A stretch of DNA of 8,417 bases from Anaerolineae bacterium. Lineage in GTDB: Bacteria > Chloroflexota > Anaerolineae > B4-G1 > SLSP01. The stretch's first letter is position 1. The number at the start of each line of letters is the position of its first letter. A program made the translations under genes and the position numbers. Positions 1 to 5,659 of this stretch are shown here, one piece after another. The notes beneath the pieces were generated by a model. It was not told the DNA's origin. It ran no database searches and was given only the letters and a program-made list of their open reading frames with translations. The stretch covers positions 1-8,417 of the forward strand of contig JAFGSL010000587.1 in assembly GCA_016934645.1 (NCBI GenBank). Direction: 5' to 3'.

Positions 1-83
1 TACTGCGGTGGAATCTGAATGATGCCGTCCTTAACATGCGTTTGAAACTCAATCGCATACATGGTTGGTTCTCTTACTTGCAT
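1..83 (-). CDS. 5' end of a small antitoxin-like hypothetical protein (runs off the left edge)
   Basis: Reading the - strand from ATG at 83 gives 27 open codons up to the window edge. The peptide starts MQVREPTMYAIEFQTHV and continues KDGIIQIPPQ. A ribosome binding site AGGAGT lies at 96-91, 7 nt before the ATG, which favours this start over the in-frame ATG at 62-60. The 'AIEF-x5-KDG-x-I-x-IP' pattern resembles the N-terminus of short (about 70-90 residue) proteins in cyanobacteria and Chloroflexota, often annotated as hypothetical or as antitoxin-like partners of small toxins. That family placement is from memory of the motif, not a search. The C-terminal part and any toxin partner lie outside the window, so function is not established. 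Confidence 0.65.
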   Translation of the reverse strand, partial: MQVREPTMYAIEFQTHVKDGIIQIPPQ

Positions 84-170
84 TTTACTTACTCCTCTCA
101 TACCTTTATCATGCGCCACACCGCCCAACACGATGTTATCTAGATTCAACAGCAAATTGGAGTCTATTTG

Positions 171-179
171 ATTGTACCA
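171..179 (-). promoter_or_regulatory. possible extended -10 promoter for the left-edge gene
   Basis: On the - strand, positions 179 to 171 read TGGTACAAT, an extended -10 (TGn) followed by a 5/6 match to TATAAT. No convincing -35 is seen at the right spacing. Transcription would start near 165, leaving a leader of about 80 nt before the ATG at 83. A small inverted repeat (CAAAT at 153-157, ATTTG at 166-170) would lie over the start site. The position fits but the evidence is only a motif. Confidence 0.3.
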
Positions 180-277
180 CAGAAAAACGTTGTCTACGAA
201 TGAGCGCGCTCCCCATTCTTTTATTCGTTTCCAATTCGTGGTCGGCAAATGCCCGGATTCTTGCAACTTTTGTAATT

Positions 278-342
278 TGCTTACGTAATGTAATTGTAAT
301 CGAATAACGAATTACAAGTTACGAGTAACAAATTACAAAAAC
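278..342. repeat. AT-rich cluster of short degenerate direct and inverted repeats
   Basis: The intergenic region 84-364 has no credible gene; its distal part is filled with variants of GTAATTGTAAT / GAATTACAA. Two neighbouring 14-nt units, 307-320 and 321-334, match at about 11 of 14 positions. GTAATTGTAATCG (290-302) is an imperfect inverted repeat of 308-322, and GTTAC-GA-GTAAC (318-329) is a perfect palindrome with a 2-nt centre. This could be decayed simple repeat, a protein-binding site, or a weak hairpin in the leader of the next gene. No confident promoter for the 365 gene was found in it. Confidence 0.5.
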
Positions 343-364
343 ATTCAGTTACTGGAGGATAAAA

Positions 365-580
365 ATGGAATTCTTAATCAAATTGATCTTTTTGCCGTTC
401 ATCTTGCTCTTCAAGTTGATCTTCTGGATCATCGGCTTGACCGGGCGGCTGGTCGTGGGCATCGTGGGGCTGGTGCTGTTGATCGCGGGCGTCATCGTCA
501 GCCTGACCATCGTCGGCGCAATTGTGGGGATTCCGCTGGCGTTGGTGGGGTTGCTGATGATCATCGGTAGCCTCTGCTAA
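365..580 (+). CDS. small hydrophobic membrane protein, 71 aa, unknown function
   Basis: A GGAGG at 354-358, 6 nt ahead, supports the ATG at 365. Nearly the whole protein is membrane-spanning: a first hydrophobic stretch at about residues 3-25, broken by two lysines (K6, K17), a charged turn near R28, then a long Gly/Val/Ile-rich stretch at 29-70 that can form two helices around P57. Small-residue spacings (G24/G27, G32/G35, G51/G55) suggest tight helix packing. Lysines near the N-terminus and R28 are the only positive charges, and the only acidic residue is E2. No signal peptide cleavage site or catalytic residue is seen. It is transcribed alone, since a strong terminator follows 14 nt after the stop. 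I do not recognise a named family. The good RBS, the terminator and the coherent hydrophobic pattern make it a real gene; antisense frames here are shadows. Confidence 0.8.
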   Translation: MEFLIKLIFLPFILLFKLIFWIIGLTGRLVVGIVGLVLLIAGVIVSLTIVGAIVGIPLALVGLLMIIGSLC

Positions 581-593
581 GAGTCTGATCCAC

Positions 594-638
594 AAAGCGT
601 GATGCGTGATCTTCGGGTCACGCATCACGCTTTTGTTT
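594..638 (+). terminator. intrinsic terminator of the small membrane protein gene
   Basis: AAAGCGTGATGCGTGA (594-609) is perfectly complementary to 618-633, giving a 16-bp stem with an 8-nt loop containing TTCG. It is followed by the T-rich tract TTTTGTTT (631-638). There is no matching A-rich run on the left that would make it efficient on the - strand, so it acts mainly on + strand transcripts. It separates the membrane protein gene from the next operon. Confidence 0.92.
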
Positions 639-653
639 GCTATGCGCATAAGC

Positions 654-681
654 TTGATTTACTGCCCTTTGAAAGGATAAT
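654..681 (+). promoter_or_regulatory. likely promoter of the DUF3795 / radical SAM operon
   Basis: TTGATT (654-659) and GATAAT (676-681) are separated by 16 nt and match the -35 and -10 consensus at 4/6 and 5/6 positions. They sit just downstream of the terminator and about 40 nt before the ATG at 720. Transcription would start near 688. Confidence 0.5.
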
Positions 682-719
682 GGGTTTCAGCACTTGAATA
701 GACACACCTGGAGGGGAAA

Positions 720-1226
720 ATGAGCACGATACATCCTGAACCGGACCTTTCACTGGCAGCCGTTTGTGGGTTATTTTGTCCCGCCTGTATCATCTACATC
801 GCGGCGCGCGAGACGCCCGAAAAACGCGCGGAGATCGCGCGACAACGCAATCGCTCTGTAGAATCGCTCGTCTGCGATGGTTGCCGCTCGGAGCGGCGGT
901 ATAGTTACTGTGAATCGTGCACGCTCTATGCCTGTGCGGCGGAGAAGGGCGTGGATTTCTGCGGCCTGTGCGACGAATACCCTTGCGAAGATCTGAAGGC
1001 GTTCCAGGCCGCTCGTCCACATCGCATCGAGTTGTGGGAGGCGCAGGCGCGCATCCGCGAGGTGGACTATGAACAGTGGTTCGCCGAGATGGTGGAGCGT
1101 TACGCCTGCCCCGAATGTGGCACGCTGAACTCGGCCTATCATCTGGCCTGTCGCACATGCGGAGCGGAGCCCTCCAACGCCTACGTGGCGGAACACAAAT
1201 CGGAGATCATAGGCTGGCAAAAATGA
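720..1226 (+). CDS. Cys-rich DUF3795-type protein with C-terminal zinc ribbon
   Basis: 168 residues, with GGAGG at 710-714, 5 nt ahead of the ATG. The N-terminal half carries a dense Cys array: C16-x3-C20-x2-C23, C52-x2-C55, C64-x2-C67, C72, C81-x2-C84 and C89. The 'CGLFCPACIIY' start and the 'CGLCDEYPCEDLK' end are characteristic of DUF3795, a family of small Cys-rich proteins of unknown function thought to bind metal. After a helical linker (about 93-127), C130-x2-C133-x10-C144-x2-C147 forms a typical zinc ribbon, an extra module beyond the usual DUF3795 core. There is no signal peptide, so it is cytoplasmic. Its TGA overlaps the ATG of the downstream radical SAM gene (ATGA at 1223-1226), which implies translational coupling and perhaps a shared role in metal or Fe-S handling (inference). 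The family call is firm; function is unknown. Confidence 0.85.
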   Translation: MSTIHPEPDLSLAAVCGLFCPACIIYIAARETPEKRAEIARQRNRSVESLVCDGCRSERRYSYCESCTLYACAAEKGVDFCGLCDEYPCEDLKAFQAARPHRIELWEAQARIREVDYEQWFAEMVERYACPECGTLNSAYHLACRTCGAEPSNAYVAEHKSEIIGWQK

Positions 1227-2533
1227 CCGAGTACTACCCGGCGCTGATTACGGACATCGCCTCGCGAAGTGTCGCCGCGCGCGCGGGAGTGCGTGCGGGC
1301 GATGTGCTGTTGGCGCTCAATGGGATGCCGCTGCGCGACGTGATCGACGTGCAATTCTACGCCGCCGAACCCGAGCTGGAATTCCTCATCGAACGGGCGG
1401 GACGGCAAAAGACGCTGCGCGCTAGTCGCCGCTATGGGCAGGCCCTGGGCCTTGCGTTCGAGACGGAGTTATTCGACGGCAATATTCGTGCGTGCCGCAA
1501 CAACTGCGACTTCTGTTTTGTCAGCCAAATGGCGCCCGATCTGCGTGGACCGCTCTACGTCAAGGATGATGACTACCGCCTCTCGTTCCTCCACGGCAAC
1601 TACATCACCCTCACCAACCTGGATGAAAGCGATTGGGAACGGATCGAGGAACAACACCTCAGCCCGCTCTACGTCTCGGTCCATGCGACAGAGACGGATG
1701 TGCGCGTTGGACTGATGCACAACCCTCGTGCGGGGCAGATCATGGAACACCTGGCGCGCTTGGCCGAGATGGACATCGAGGTTCACACGCAAGCCGTGCT
1801 CGTGCCGGGCCGCAACGACGGCGCGCACCTCTATCGCACGATCGCGGACTTGGTCTCGCTCCATCCCACCGTCGCCGATGTGACCGTGGTGCCCGTGGGA
1901 TTGACGCGCTGGCACAACCCCGCTCTGCGCCCCTACATCGACGCCGAGGCCAGTACAGTGTTGGCGCAGACGCTCGATTGGCAGACCCGCCTGCGCGCCG
2001 AATTGGACACCGGCTTCGTGTACCCCTCCGACGAGTGGTTTTTGCGGGCGGGCGTCCCAGTACCGGCTTTGGCGGACTACGACGGCTTGCTCCCGGCGCT
2101 CGTCGAAAACGGCGTGGGCATGGTGCGGCAGTTCCTGGATGGCTGGGACGCGCTCCAAGCAGAACTGGCGCAGCTTGGCGGTCCACGCCAGATGTGGGTG
2201 ACGGGGACGCTGTTCGCGCCGGTGCTGCGTGCGAAAGCGGCTACCTTCGCCGCTCACACCGGCCTCACAGCGGACGTCGTGGCCGTGCCTAACCATACCT
2301 TTGGCGAAACCGTGACAGTCGCCGGGCTGCTCACGGTGGGCGATATCCTGACGGAACTGCGTGAGCACGAGATTGGCGATGTGCTGGTACTGCCGGACGA
2401 ACTCTTCCGCGGGCCGGACGGTTGTGCCCTGGATGATCGACCGGCGGCGGAGATACAACAGACGACAGGGCGACCGGTGTTCATTGTCACACTGACAGAA
2501 GAGCGTTGGCAAGTCTGGGCAGCGGTGTTATAA
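1223..2533 (+). CDS. PDZ-radical SAM-DUF512 protein (putative Fe-S oxidoreductase)
   Basis: 436 residues from the ATG at 1223, which overlaps the upstream stop as ATGA. The frame is open upstream to an ATG at 1076, but that extension lies wholly inside the DUF3795 gene and reads as unrelated sequence, so 1223 is preferred. Residues 6-65 form a PDZ-like domain (ASRSVAARAGVRAGDVLLALNG). C91-x3-C95-x2-C98 (CRNNCDFCF) would bind the 4Fe-4S cluster that splits S-adenosylmethionine in radical SAM enzymes. A TIM-barrel-like core follows, with 'SVHATETDVR' and, at 222-228, 'VVPVGLT'. From about residue 235 to the end it matches the DUF512 family in layout, including a 'VTGTLFAPVL' segment and the terminal 'LPDELFRG' region. 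Proteins with this architecture occur in Clostridia, Cyanobacteria and Chloroflexota; the substrate and reaction are not known. Cytoplasmic. Its last codons carry the promoter of the next gene. Confidence 0.9.
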   Translation: MTEYYPALITDIASRSVAARAGVRAGDVLLALNGMPLRDVIDVQFYAAEPELEFLIERAGRQKTLRASRRYGQALGLAFETELFDGNIRACRNNCDFCFVSQMAPDLRGPLYVKDDDYRLSFLHGNYITLTNLDESDWERIEEQHLSPLYVSVHATETDVRVGLMHNPRAGQIMEHLARLAEMDIEVHTQAVLVPGRNDGAHLYRTIADLVSLHPTVADVTVVPVGLTRWHNPALRPYIDAEASTVLAQTLDWQTRLRAELDTGFVYPSDEWFLRAGVPVPALADYDGLLPALVENGVGMVRQFLDGWDALQAELAQLGGPRQMWVTGTLFAPVLRAKAATFAAHTGLTADVVAVPNHTFGETVTVAGLLTVGDILTELREHEIGDVLVLPDELFRGPDGCALDDRPAAEIQQTTGRPVFIVTLTEERWQVWAAVL

Positions 2534-2534
2534 T
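2506..2534 (+). promoter_or_regulatory. strong extended -10 promoter for the solute-binding lipoprotein gene
   Basis: TTGGCA (2506-2511), a 17-nt spacer and TATAAT (2529-2534) with TGT directly before it (2526-2528) give a near-consensus sigma-70 promoter with an extended -10 (TGtTATAAT). It lies inside the last codons of the radical SAM gene, and the -10 box overlaps its TAA (2531-2533). Transcription would start near 2541, leaving a leader of about 70 nt. The short gap to 2613 contains no other gene. Confidence 0.75.
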
Positions 2535-2612
2535 CTGGTTAGGTATGTCTTGAGAACCACCTCTTCTTTGCACTGCCATTAACCACCCTATTGACGGCAG
2601 GAGGAGAATGAT

Positions 2613-5318
2613 ATGCGCACACAAAAGCGAAACCTTGTCGTCGTACTGGCCTTGATCGTGCTGGTTCTGCCGGTGGTTGTTGCGTGCGGGGGATTGAAGG
2701 ACACCCCACCGCAATCATCGGCTGTCGATACGATACCCGAATCTTCCCTGGAGACGCTGCAAGAGACGCAACGGGAACCGTGCAATCCGGCATCGTCTGG
2801 CCTGCTGGCAGGCGTCGATCCGCGTGGACAGACGGTGATCTGGTGGCATCCCTACAGTGGCACACGCGAAGCCGATCTGCAAGCGCTGATCAATGCTTTC
2901 AATATCGCCAATGCGTGCGACATCACCGTGATTGCCGAGAATCACGGTGCTACCCTCCGTGATGAGATGATCGCAGCCCTCACCACGGGCGAGTTGCCCG
3001 GCTTGGTTGTCGGTGACCAAAACGATCAACTGCTTTACACTCTCTCCAACGGCCTCGCCGATGTGAGCGCCTACATCGACGACGAGATGTGGGGCCTTTC
3101 GCGGGAAGATCGGAGAGACTTTGTTAGGGCGTTCCTGGAAGGGGATGATGATCCACTTTTCGGATTCCCACTCACCCGCACTGTAGATGTGTTGTTCTAC
3201 AACCAGACGTGGCTCGAAGAACTCCGCTTCACTGACCTGCCCACCGATACGGAAACGTTCAAGGATATGGCTTGTGCCGCCGTAAAAGTCAGAGATGCAG
3301 ACGGTTACGTGTTCAATGACGTTGCATCCACTGTGGCCTCTTGGACCGATGCCCTGGGCGGCACCATCCTCAACAATGATCGTACCGGTTACTCCTACAA
3401 TAACAAGACTGTTGTCGACGCCTTGACATTTCTCAAGGAACTCTACGACGAAGGTTGCGCCGACTTTTCCACCGAGGACTCCCTAAGCACGGAATTCGCC
3501 GCGCGCCGCGTCCTCTTTGCCCAAGGCTCCAGCGCCGACATTCCTGTCTACAGGGCTGCTATGGACGCCGCAGAAAACGCCGCTGAAAGCGGTGACGAAT
3601 GGGCTGTACTCGCCATGCCGCACGGTGATGCCGAACCGGCTCCGACGATCCGCGGTAGCGATCTTATGATCCCCGCTACCAATCCCGAAACGCAACTTGC
3701 GGCATGGATCTTTCTCAAATGGTTTGCCGCGCCGGAACAGCAGGCCGAGTGGATTCACATCGACGAGGAATTTCCTAGCCGTGAAAGCGTCGTTGCGTTG
3801 CTCGATGAAGACGAATTGATGCTGCAGTGGGACCAGGCGTTCGCCCTGCTCTCCAACGGTGTCCCCGAACCGCGACTCGTCTCTTATCCGGCGGTACGTG
3901 AGGCAGTGACGGAGGCTTTTGACCGGATTATGCAAAGCGACAATATCCGGGGAACGTTGAGTCGGTTGAATTCTGAGGCCAATGACCTCCAGAAGAAGAT
4001 GTTAGCGGAAGGGATTCAGTCATCTGGAGTTGGACTATGTAACCCTGCATCGTCCGGACTATTGGCAGGTATCGACCCGCGTGGACAGATGGTAACGTGG
4101 TGGCACTCCTATGATGGTGCGCTCGAAGCTGACCTGCAAGCGCTGATCGACGCTTTCAATGCCACCAATCCATGTGGCATCACGGTAGTAGGCCAAGGTC
4201 AGGGAGACACCCTTCGTGACAAGATGGATGCCGGTATTACTACAGGAGAACTGCCCGGCTTGGCGGTCGCTGACCAGAACGATCAAGCAGTCTACGCTTT
4301 GACGGGCGCACTGACCGATATGAATGCCTACATTGCCGATCCTGACTGGGGGTTCACGCAGGAGGAGCGCGCAGATTTCTTCGCACCGCTCCTGGCGCAG
4401 GGTATCCATCCAGCTTTTGGTGGCCAGCGCCTGGGCTTCCCACTCACCCGTTCTTTGGAGGTCCTGTTCTACAACCAGACGTGGCTTGAGACGCTGCGCT
4501 ACTCCGGTCCGCTCACCAGCACCGAGGGGTTTGAGACTTTGACCTGCGCTGTTGGAAAAGCTCGCGACGCCGCCGAGACCAGCGTGACTGGTTACGTGCT
4601 GCGCGCCGACGCGACCGCGATGACGGCCTGGGCTGCCGCTTTTGGCGGTGTATCTCCTGCTGGTGGTGCAGTCCTCAACGCGGGTGGCGACGAGTACGCT
4701 TACAACACACCACCCGTTGTCGAGGCCATGACGTACCTCAAAGTCCTCTACGACGAGGGGTGCATCACCTCTACCATTACCGGCACACCGAGTGCACACT
4801 TCGCCGCGCGGCGCGCGCCTTTTATTCTGGGATCCAGCGCCGATATCCCCTTGTACCAACAGGCGATGGAAGTTGCCGAAAACGAGGACGTGTGGGGCGT
4901 AACCACGCTTCCATACAGTGGAACCGTACCCGCGCCAATCGTCTACGGCAACGACTTCATCATCCCCACGACGAATCCCGAGACGCAGTTGGCCGCGTGG
5001 ATTTTCCTCAAGTGGTTCACCGCGCCAGAGCAGCAAACGCGATGGATACGCACTAGTGGCGAATTCCCCACCCGAGCCAGCGTCGCCGCACAGGTGGAGG
5101 GCGAGCAGTTCTCGTCGCAATGGCTTCAGGCTCAATGGCTTCAGGCGCTGGCACTGCTCCCTTACGGTGTCTATGAACCGCAGCTTATCTCCTATCCCTC
5201 CGTGGATGACGCATTGGCTAGCGCCTTCGATCGAATTATGCAGGGTATAAGAGTGCAACTCGCTCTGGATCGTCTGACGAGAGAGGCCAACACCCTCCAG
5301 AAGAGCATGATGGAGTAG
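2613..5318 (+). CDS. tandem-duplicated ABC-type extracellular solute-binding lipoprotein
   Basis: 901 residues. AGGAGGAG (2599-2606) sets the ATG at 2613; the out-of-frame ATG at 2608 is ignored. Residues 1-24 are a lipoprotein signal peptide (QKR, hydrophobic core) with lipobox VVAC, so C25 would be lipidated and the protein anchored outside the cytoplasmic membrane. A linker (26-56) leads to two complete binding domains of the family 1 (MalE/UgpB-like) type at about 57-475 and 476-901. Both begin CNPASSGLLAG, and both contain WWH, ADLQALI, TTGELPGL, LGFPLTR or FGFPLTR, VLFYNQTWLE, FAARR, GSSADIP and NPETQLAAWIFLKWF. Typical members have one domain of about 400-450 residues. Four cysteines are conserved per copy (C57, C102, C221, C282; C476, C521, C645, C717), suggesting two disulfides each. 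Copy 2 lacks a signal peptide. Ligand is probably a sugar or similar solute (inference); no permease or ATPase is adjacent. Confidence 0.92.
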   Translation: MRTQKRNLVVVLALIVLVLPVVVACGGLKDTPPQSSAVDTIPESSLETLQETQREPCNPASSGLLAGVDPRGQTVIWWHPYSGTREADLQALINAFNIANACDITVIAENHGATLRDEMIAALTTGELPGLVVGDQNDQLLYTLSNGLADVSAYIDDEMWGLSREDRRDFVRAFLEGDDDPLFGFPLTRTVDVLFYNQTWLEELRFTDLPTDTETFKDMACAAVKVRDADGYVFNDVASTVASWTDALGGTILNNDRTGYSYNNKTVVDALTFLKELYDEGCADFSTEDSLSTEFAARRVLFAQGSSADIPVYRAAMDAAENAAESGDEWAVLAMPHGDAEPAPTIRGSDLMIPATNPETQLAAWIFLKWFAAPEQQAEWIHIDEEFPSRESVVALLDEDELMLQWDQAFALLSNGVPEPRLVSYPAVREAVTEAFDRIMQSDNIRGTLSRLNSEANDLQKKMLAEGIQSSGVGLCNPASSGLLAGIDPRGQMVTWWHSYDGALEADLQALIDAFNATNPCGITVVGQGQGDTLRDKMDAGITTGELPGLAVADQNDQAVYALTGALTDMNAYIADPDWGFTQEERADFFAPLLAQGIHPAFGGQRLGFPLTRSLEVLFYNQTWLETLRYSGPLTSTEGFETLTCAVGKARDAAETSVTGYVLRADATAMTAWAAAFGGVSPAGGAVLNAGGDEYAYNTPPVVEAMTYLKVLYDEGCITSTITGTPSAHFAARRAPFILGSSADIPLYQQAMEVAENEDVWGVTTLPYSGTVPAPIVYGNDFIIPTTNPETQLAAWIFLKWFTAPEQQTRWIRTSGEFPTRASVAAQVEGEQFSSQWLQAQWLQALALLPYGVYEPQLISYPSVDDALASAFDRIMQGIRVQLALDRLTREANTLQKSMME
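2781..4037 (+). repeat. copy 1 of the internal solute-binding domain duplication
   Basis: Codons 57-475 of the lipoprotein. It aligns along its whole length with 4038-5315, beginning at the same CNPASSG motif, with an offset of 419 codons. The similarity is visible at DNA level in places (for example the stretch after GCATCGTC at 2790 and 4047), but is mostly at protein level; by eye roughly 55-60% of residues match. Copy 1 is shorter than copy 2 in three loops (near residues 183, 228 and 246). Confidence 0.88.
4038..5315 (+). repeat. copy 2 of the internal solute-binding domain duplication
   Basis: Codons 476-901. It starts with CNPASSG directly after a short junction (about 465-475) and has no membrane segment or lipobox of its own. 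Relative to copy 1 it has small insertions near residues 603, 651 and 674 and a 5-residue tandem insertion near 836-845. The amount of divergence argues against an assembly artefact and for an old fusion of two paralogues. Confidence 0.88.
5118..5147 (+). repeat. 15-bp tandem duplication inside copy 2 of the binding protein
   Basis: CAATGGCTTCAGGCT (5118-5132) is followed at once by CAATGGCTTCAGGCG (5133-5147), 14 of 15 bases identical. It encodes QWLQA twice, whereas copy 1 has a single QWDQA at the matching place (residues about 406-410). The near identity shows it arose recently by slippage and keeps the frame. Confidence 0.85.
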
Positions 5319-5341
5319 ACATTGATTTGCCCTATCCATAT

Positions 5342-5369
5342 TTGCCATAAGTGAGATCTTCTGTATAAT
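5342..5369 (+). promoter_or_regulatory. promoter of the glmS ribozyme leader and glmS
   Basis: TTGCCA (5342-5347) and a perfect TATAAT (5364-5369) are spaced by 16 nt. Transcription would start near 5376, about 95 nt before the ribozyme cleavage site. ATTTGCC occurs twice (5325-5331 and 5340-5346), the second overlapping the -35; this could be an operator or chance. No intrinsic terminator is seen between the lipoprotein stop (5318) and this promoter, so some readthrough into glmS is possible. Confidence 0.72.
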
Positions 5370-5384
5370 GCAATTAATTTGGAA

Positions 5385-5419
5385 GCCGATTATTGTACTT
5401 TTTCCGGTACGTCTTCGGC
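5385..5419 (+). other. hairpin at the start of the glmS leader
   Basis: GCCGA (5385-5389) pairs with TCGGC (5415-5419), enclosing GTAC (5395-5398) paired with GTAC (5407-5410). It lies just downstream of the predicted start site, before the ribozyme. There is no T-run after it, so it is unlikely to terminate; it may protect the 5' end of the transcript. Confidence 0.4.
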
Positions 5420-5469
5420 GATAAAGGAGGAATTGCTTATTGCCAATGCGATAAACTTTGCGGGGCTTT

Positions 5470-5656
5470 AAGCGCCTGACCCGGCCTTCGCCGGGTGACG
5501 AGGTGGCGGTTTATCGAATATGTCTGGTTGTTAGCTATGACCAGATTTTCGGCGGATGCCGCCAGGGATTAGCCTGTCCCTCTCGCGCCCCTCACAATGA
5601 GAAAGTCGTATCACAAAACCGGCGGGAAACCATCGGAACAAAAGATACGCCAGGGC
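5470..5656 (+). ncRNA. glmS ribozyme (glucosamine-6-phosphate-activated self-cleaving riboswitch)
   Basis: The core motifs of the glmS ribozyme appear in order: AGCGCC (5471-5476; cleavage expected between A5471 and G5472), P1 ACCCGGC/GCCGGGT (5479-5485/5490-5496), GACGAGG (5497-5503), P2 TGGCGG/CCGCCA (5504-5509/5559-5564) and the internal loop TTTATCGA (5510-5517) facing TTCGGCGGATG (5548-5558). P3.1 is GGGA/TCCC (5565-5568/5577-5580), whose loop AGCCTG can make the P3 pseudoknot with CAGGGC (5651-5656). P4 is CGTATC/GATACG (5607-5612/5644-5649), capped by CCG/CGG and a GAAA tetraloop (5626-5629). In this family glucosamine-6-phosphate is the cofactor for cleavage, and the 3' product carrying glmS is then degraded, giving feedback on GlmS. 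Unusual: a 6-bp hairpin TCTGGT/ACCAGA (5523-5528/5540-5545) extends the P2 apex. Location directly upstream of glmS confirms the call. Confidence 0.95.
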
Positions 5657-5659
5657 CAT

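Noticed and set aside
65..307. 80-codon + strand frame at the left edge
   Set aside because: It has no ribosome binding site, starts inside the credible - strand gene start (1-83), runs through AT-rich repeat DNA and encodes no recognisable pattern.
1076..1222. Upstream extension of the radical SAM reading frame
   Set aside because: It lies inside the DUF3795 gene in another frame. The PDZ domain begins right after the ATG at 1223, which forms an ATGA overlap typical of coupled genes.
1469..2512. 347-codon - strand frame opposite the radical SAM gene
   Set aside because: It is an antisense shadow of a clear gene; its translation has no family motifs and it has no ribosome binding site.
4059..5348. 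429-codon - strand frame opposite copy 2 of the binding protein
   Set aside because: The + strand encodes a well-conserved solute-binding domain here. The antisense frame is open only because of codon bias, and its counterpart opposite copy 1 is broken into pieces.
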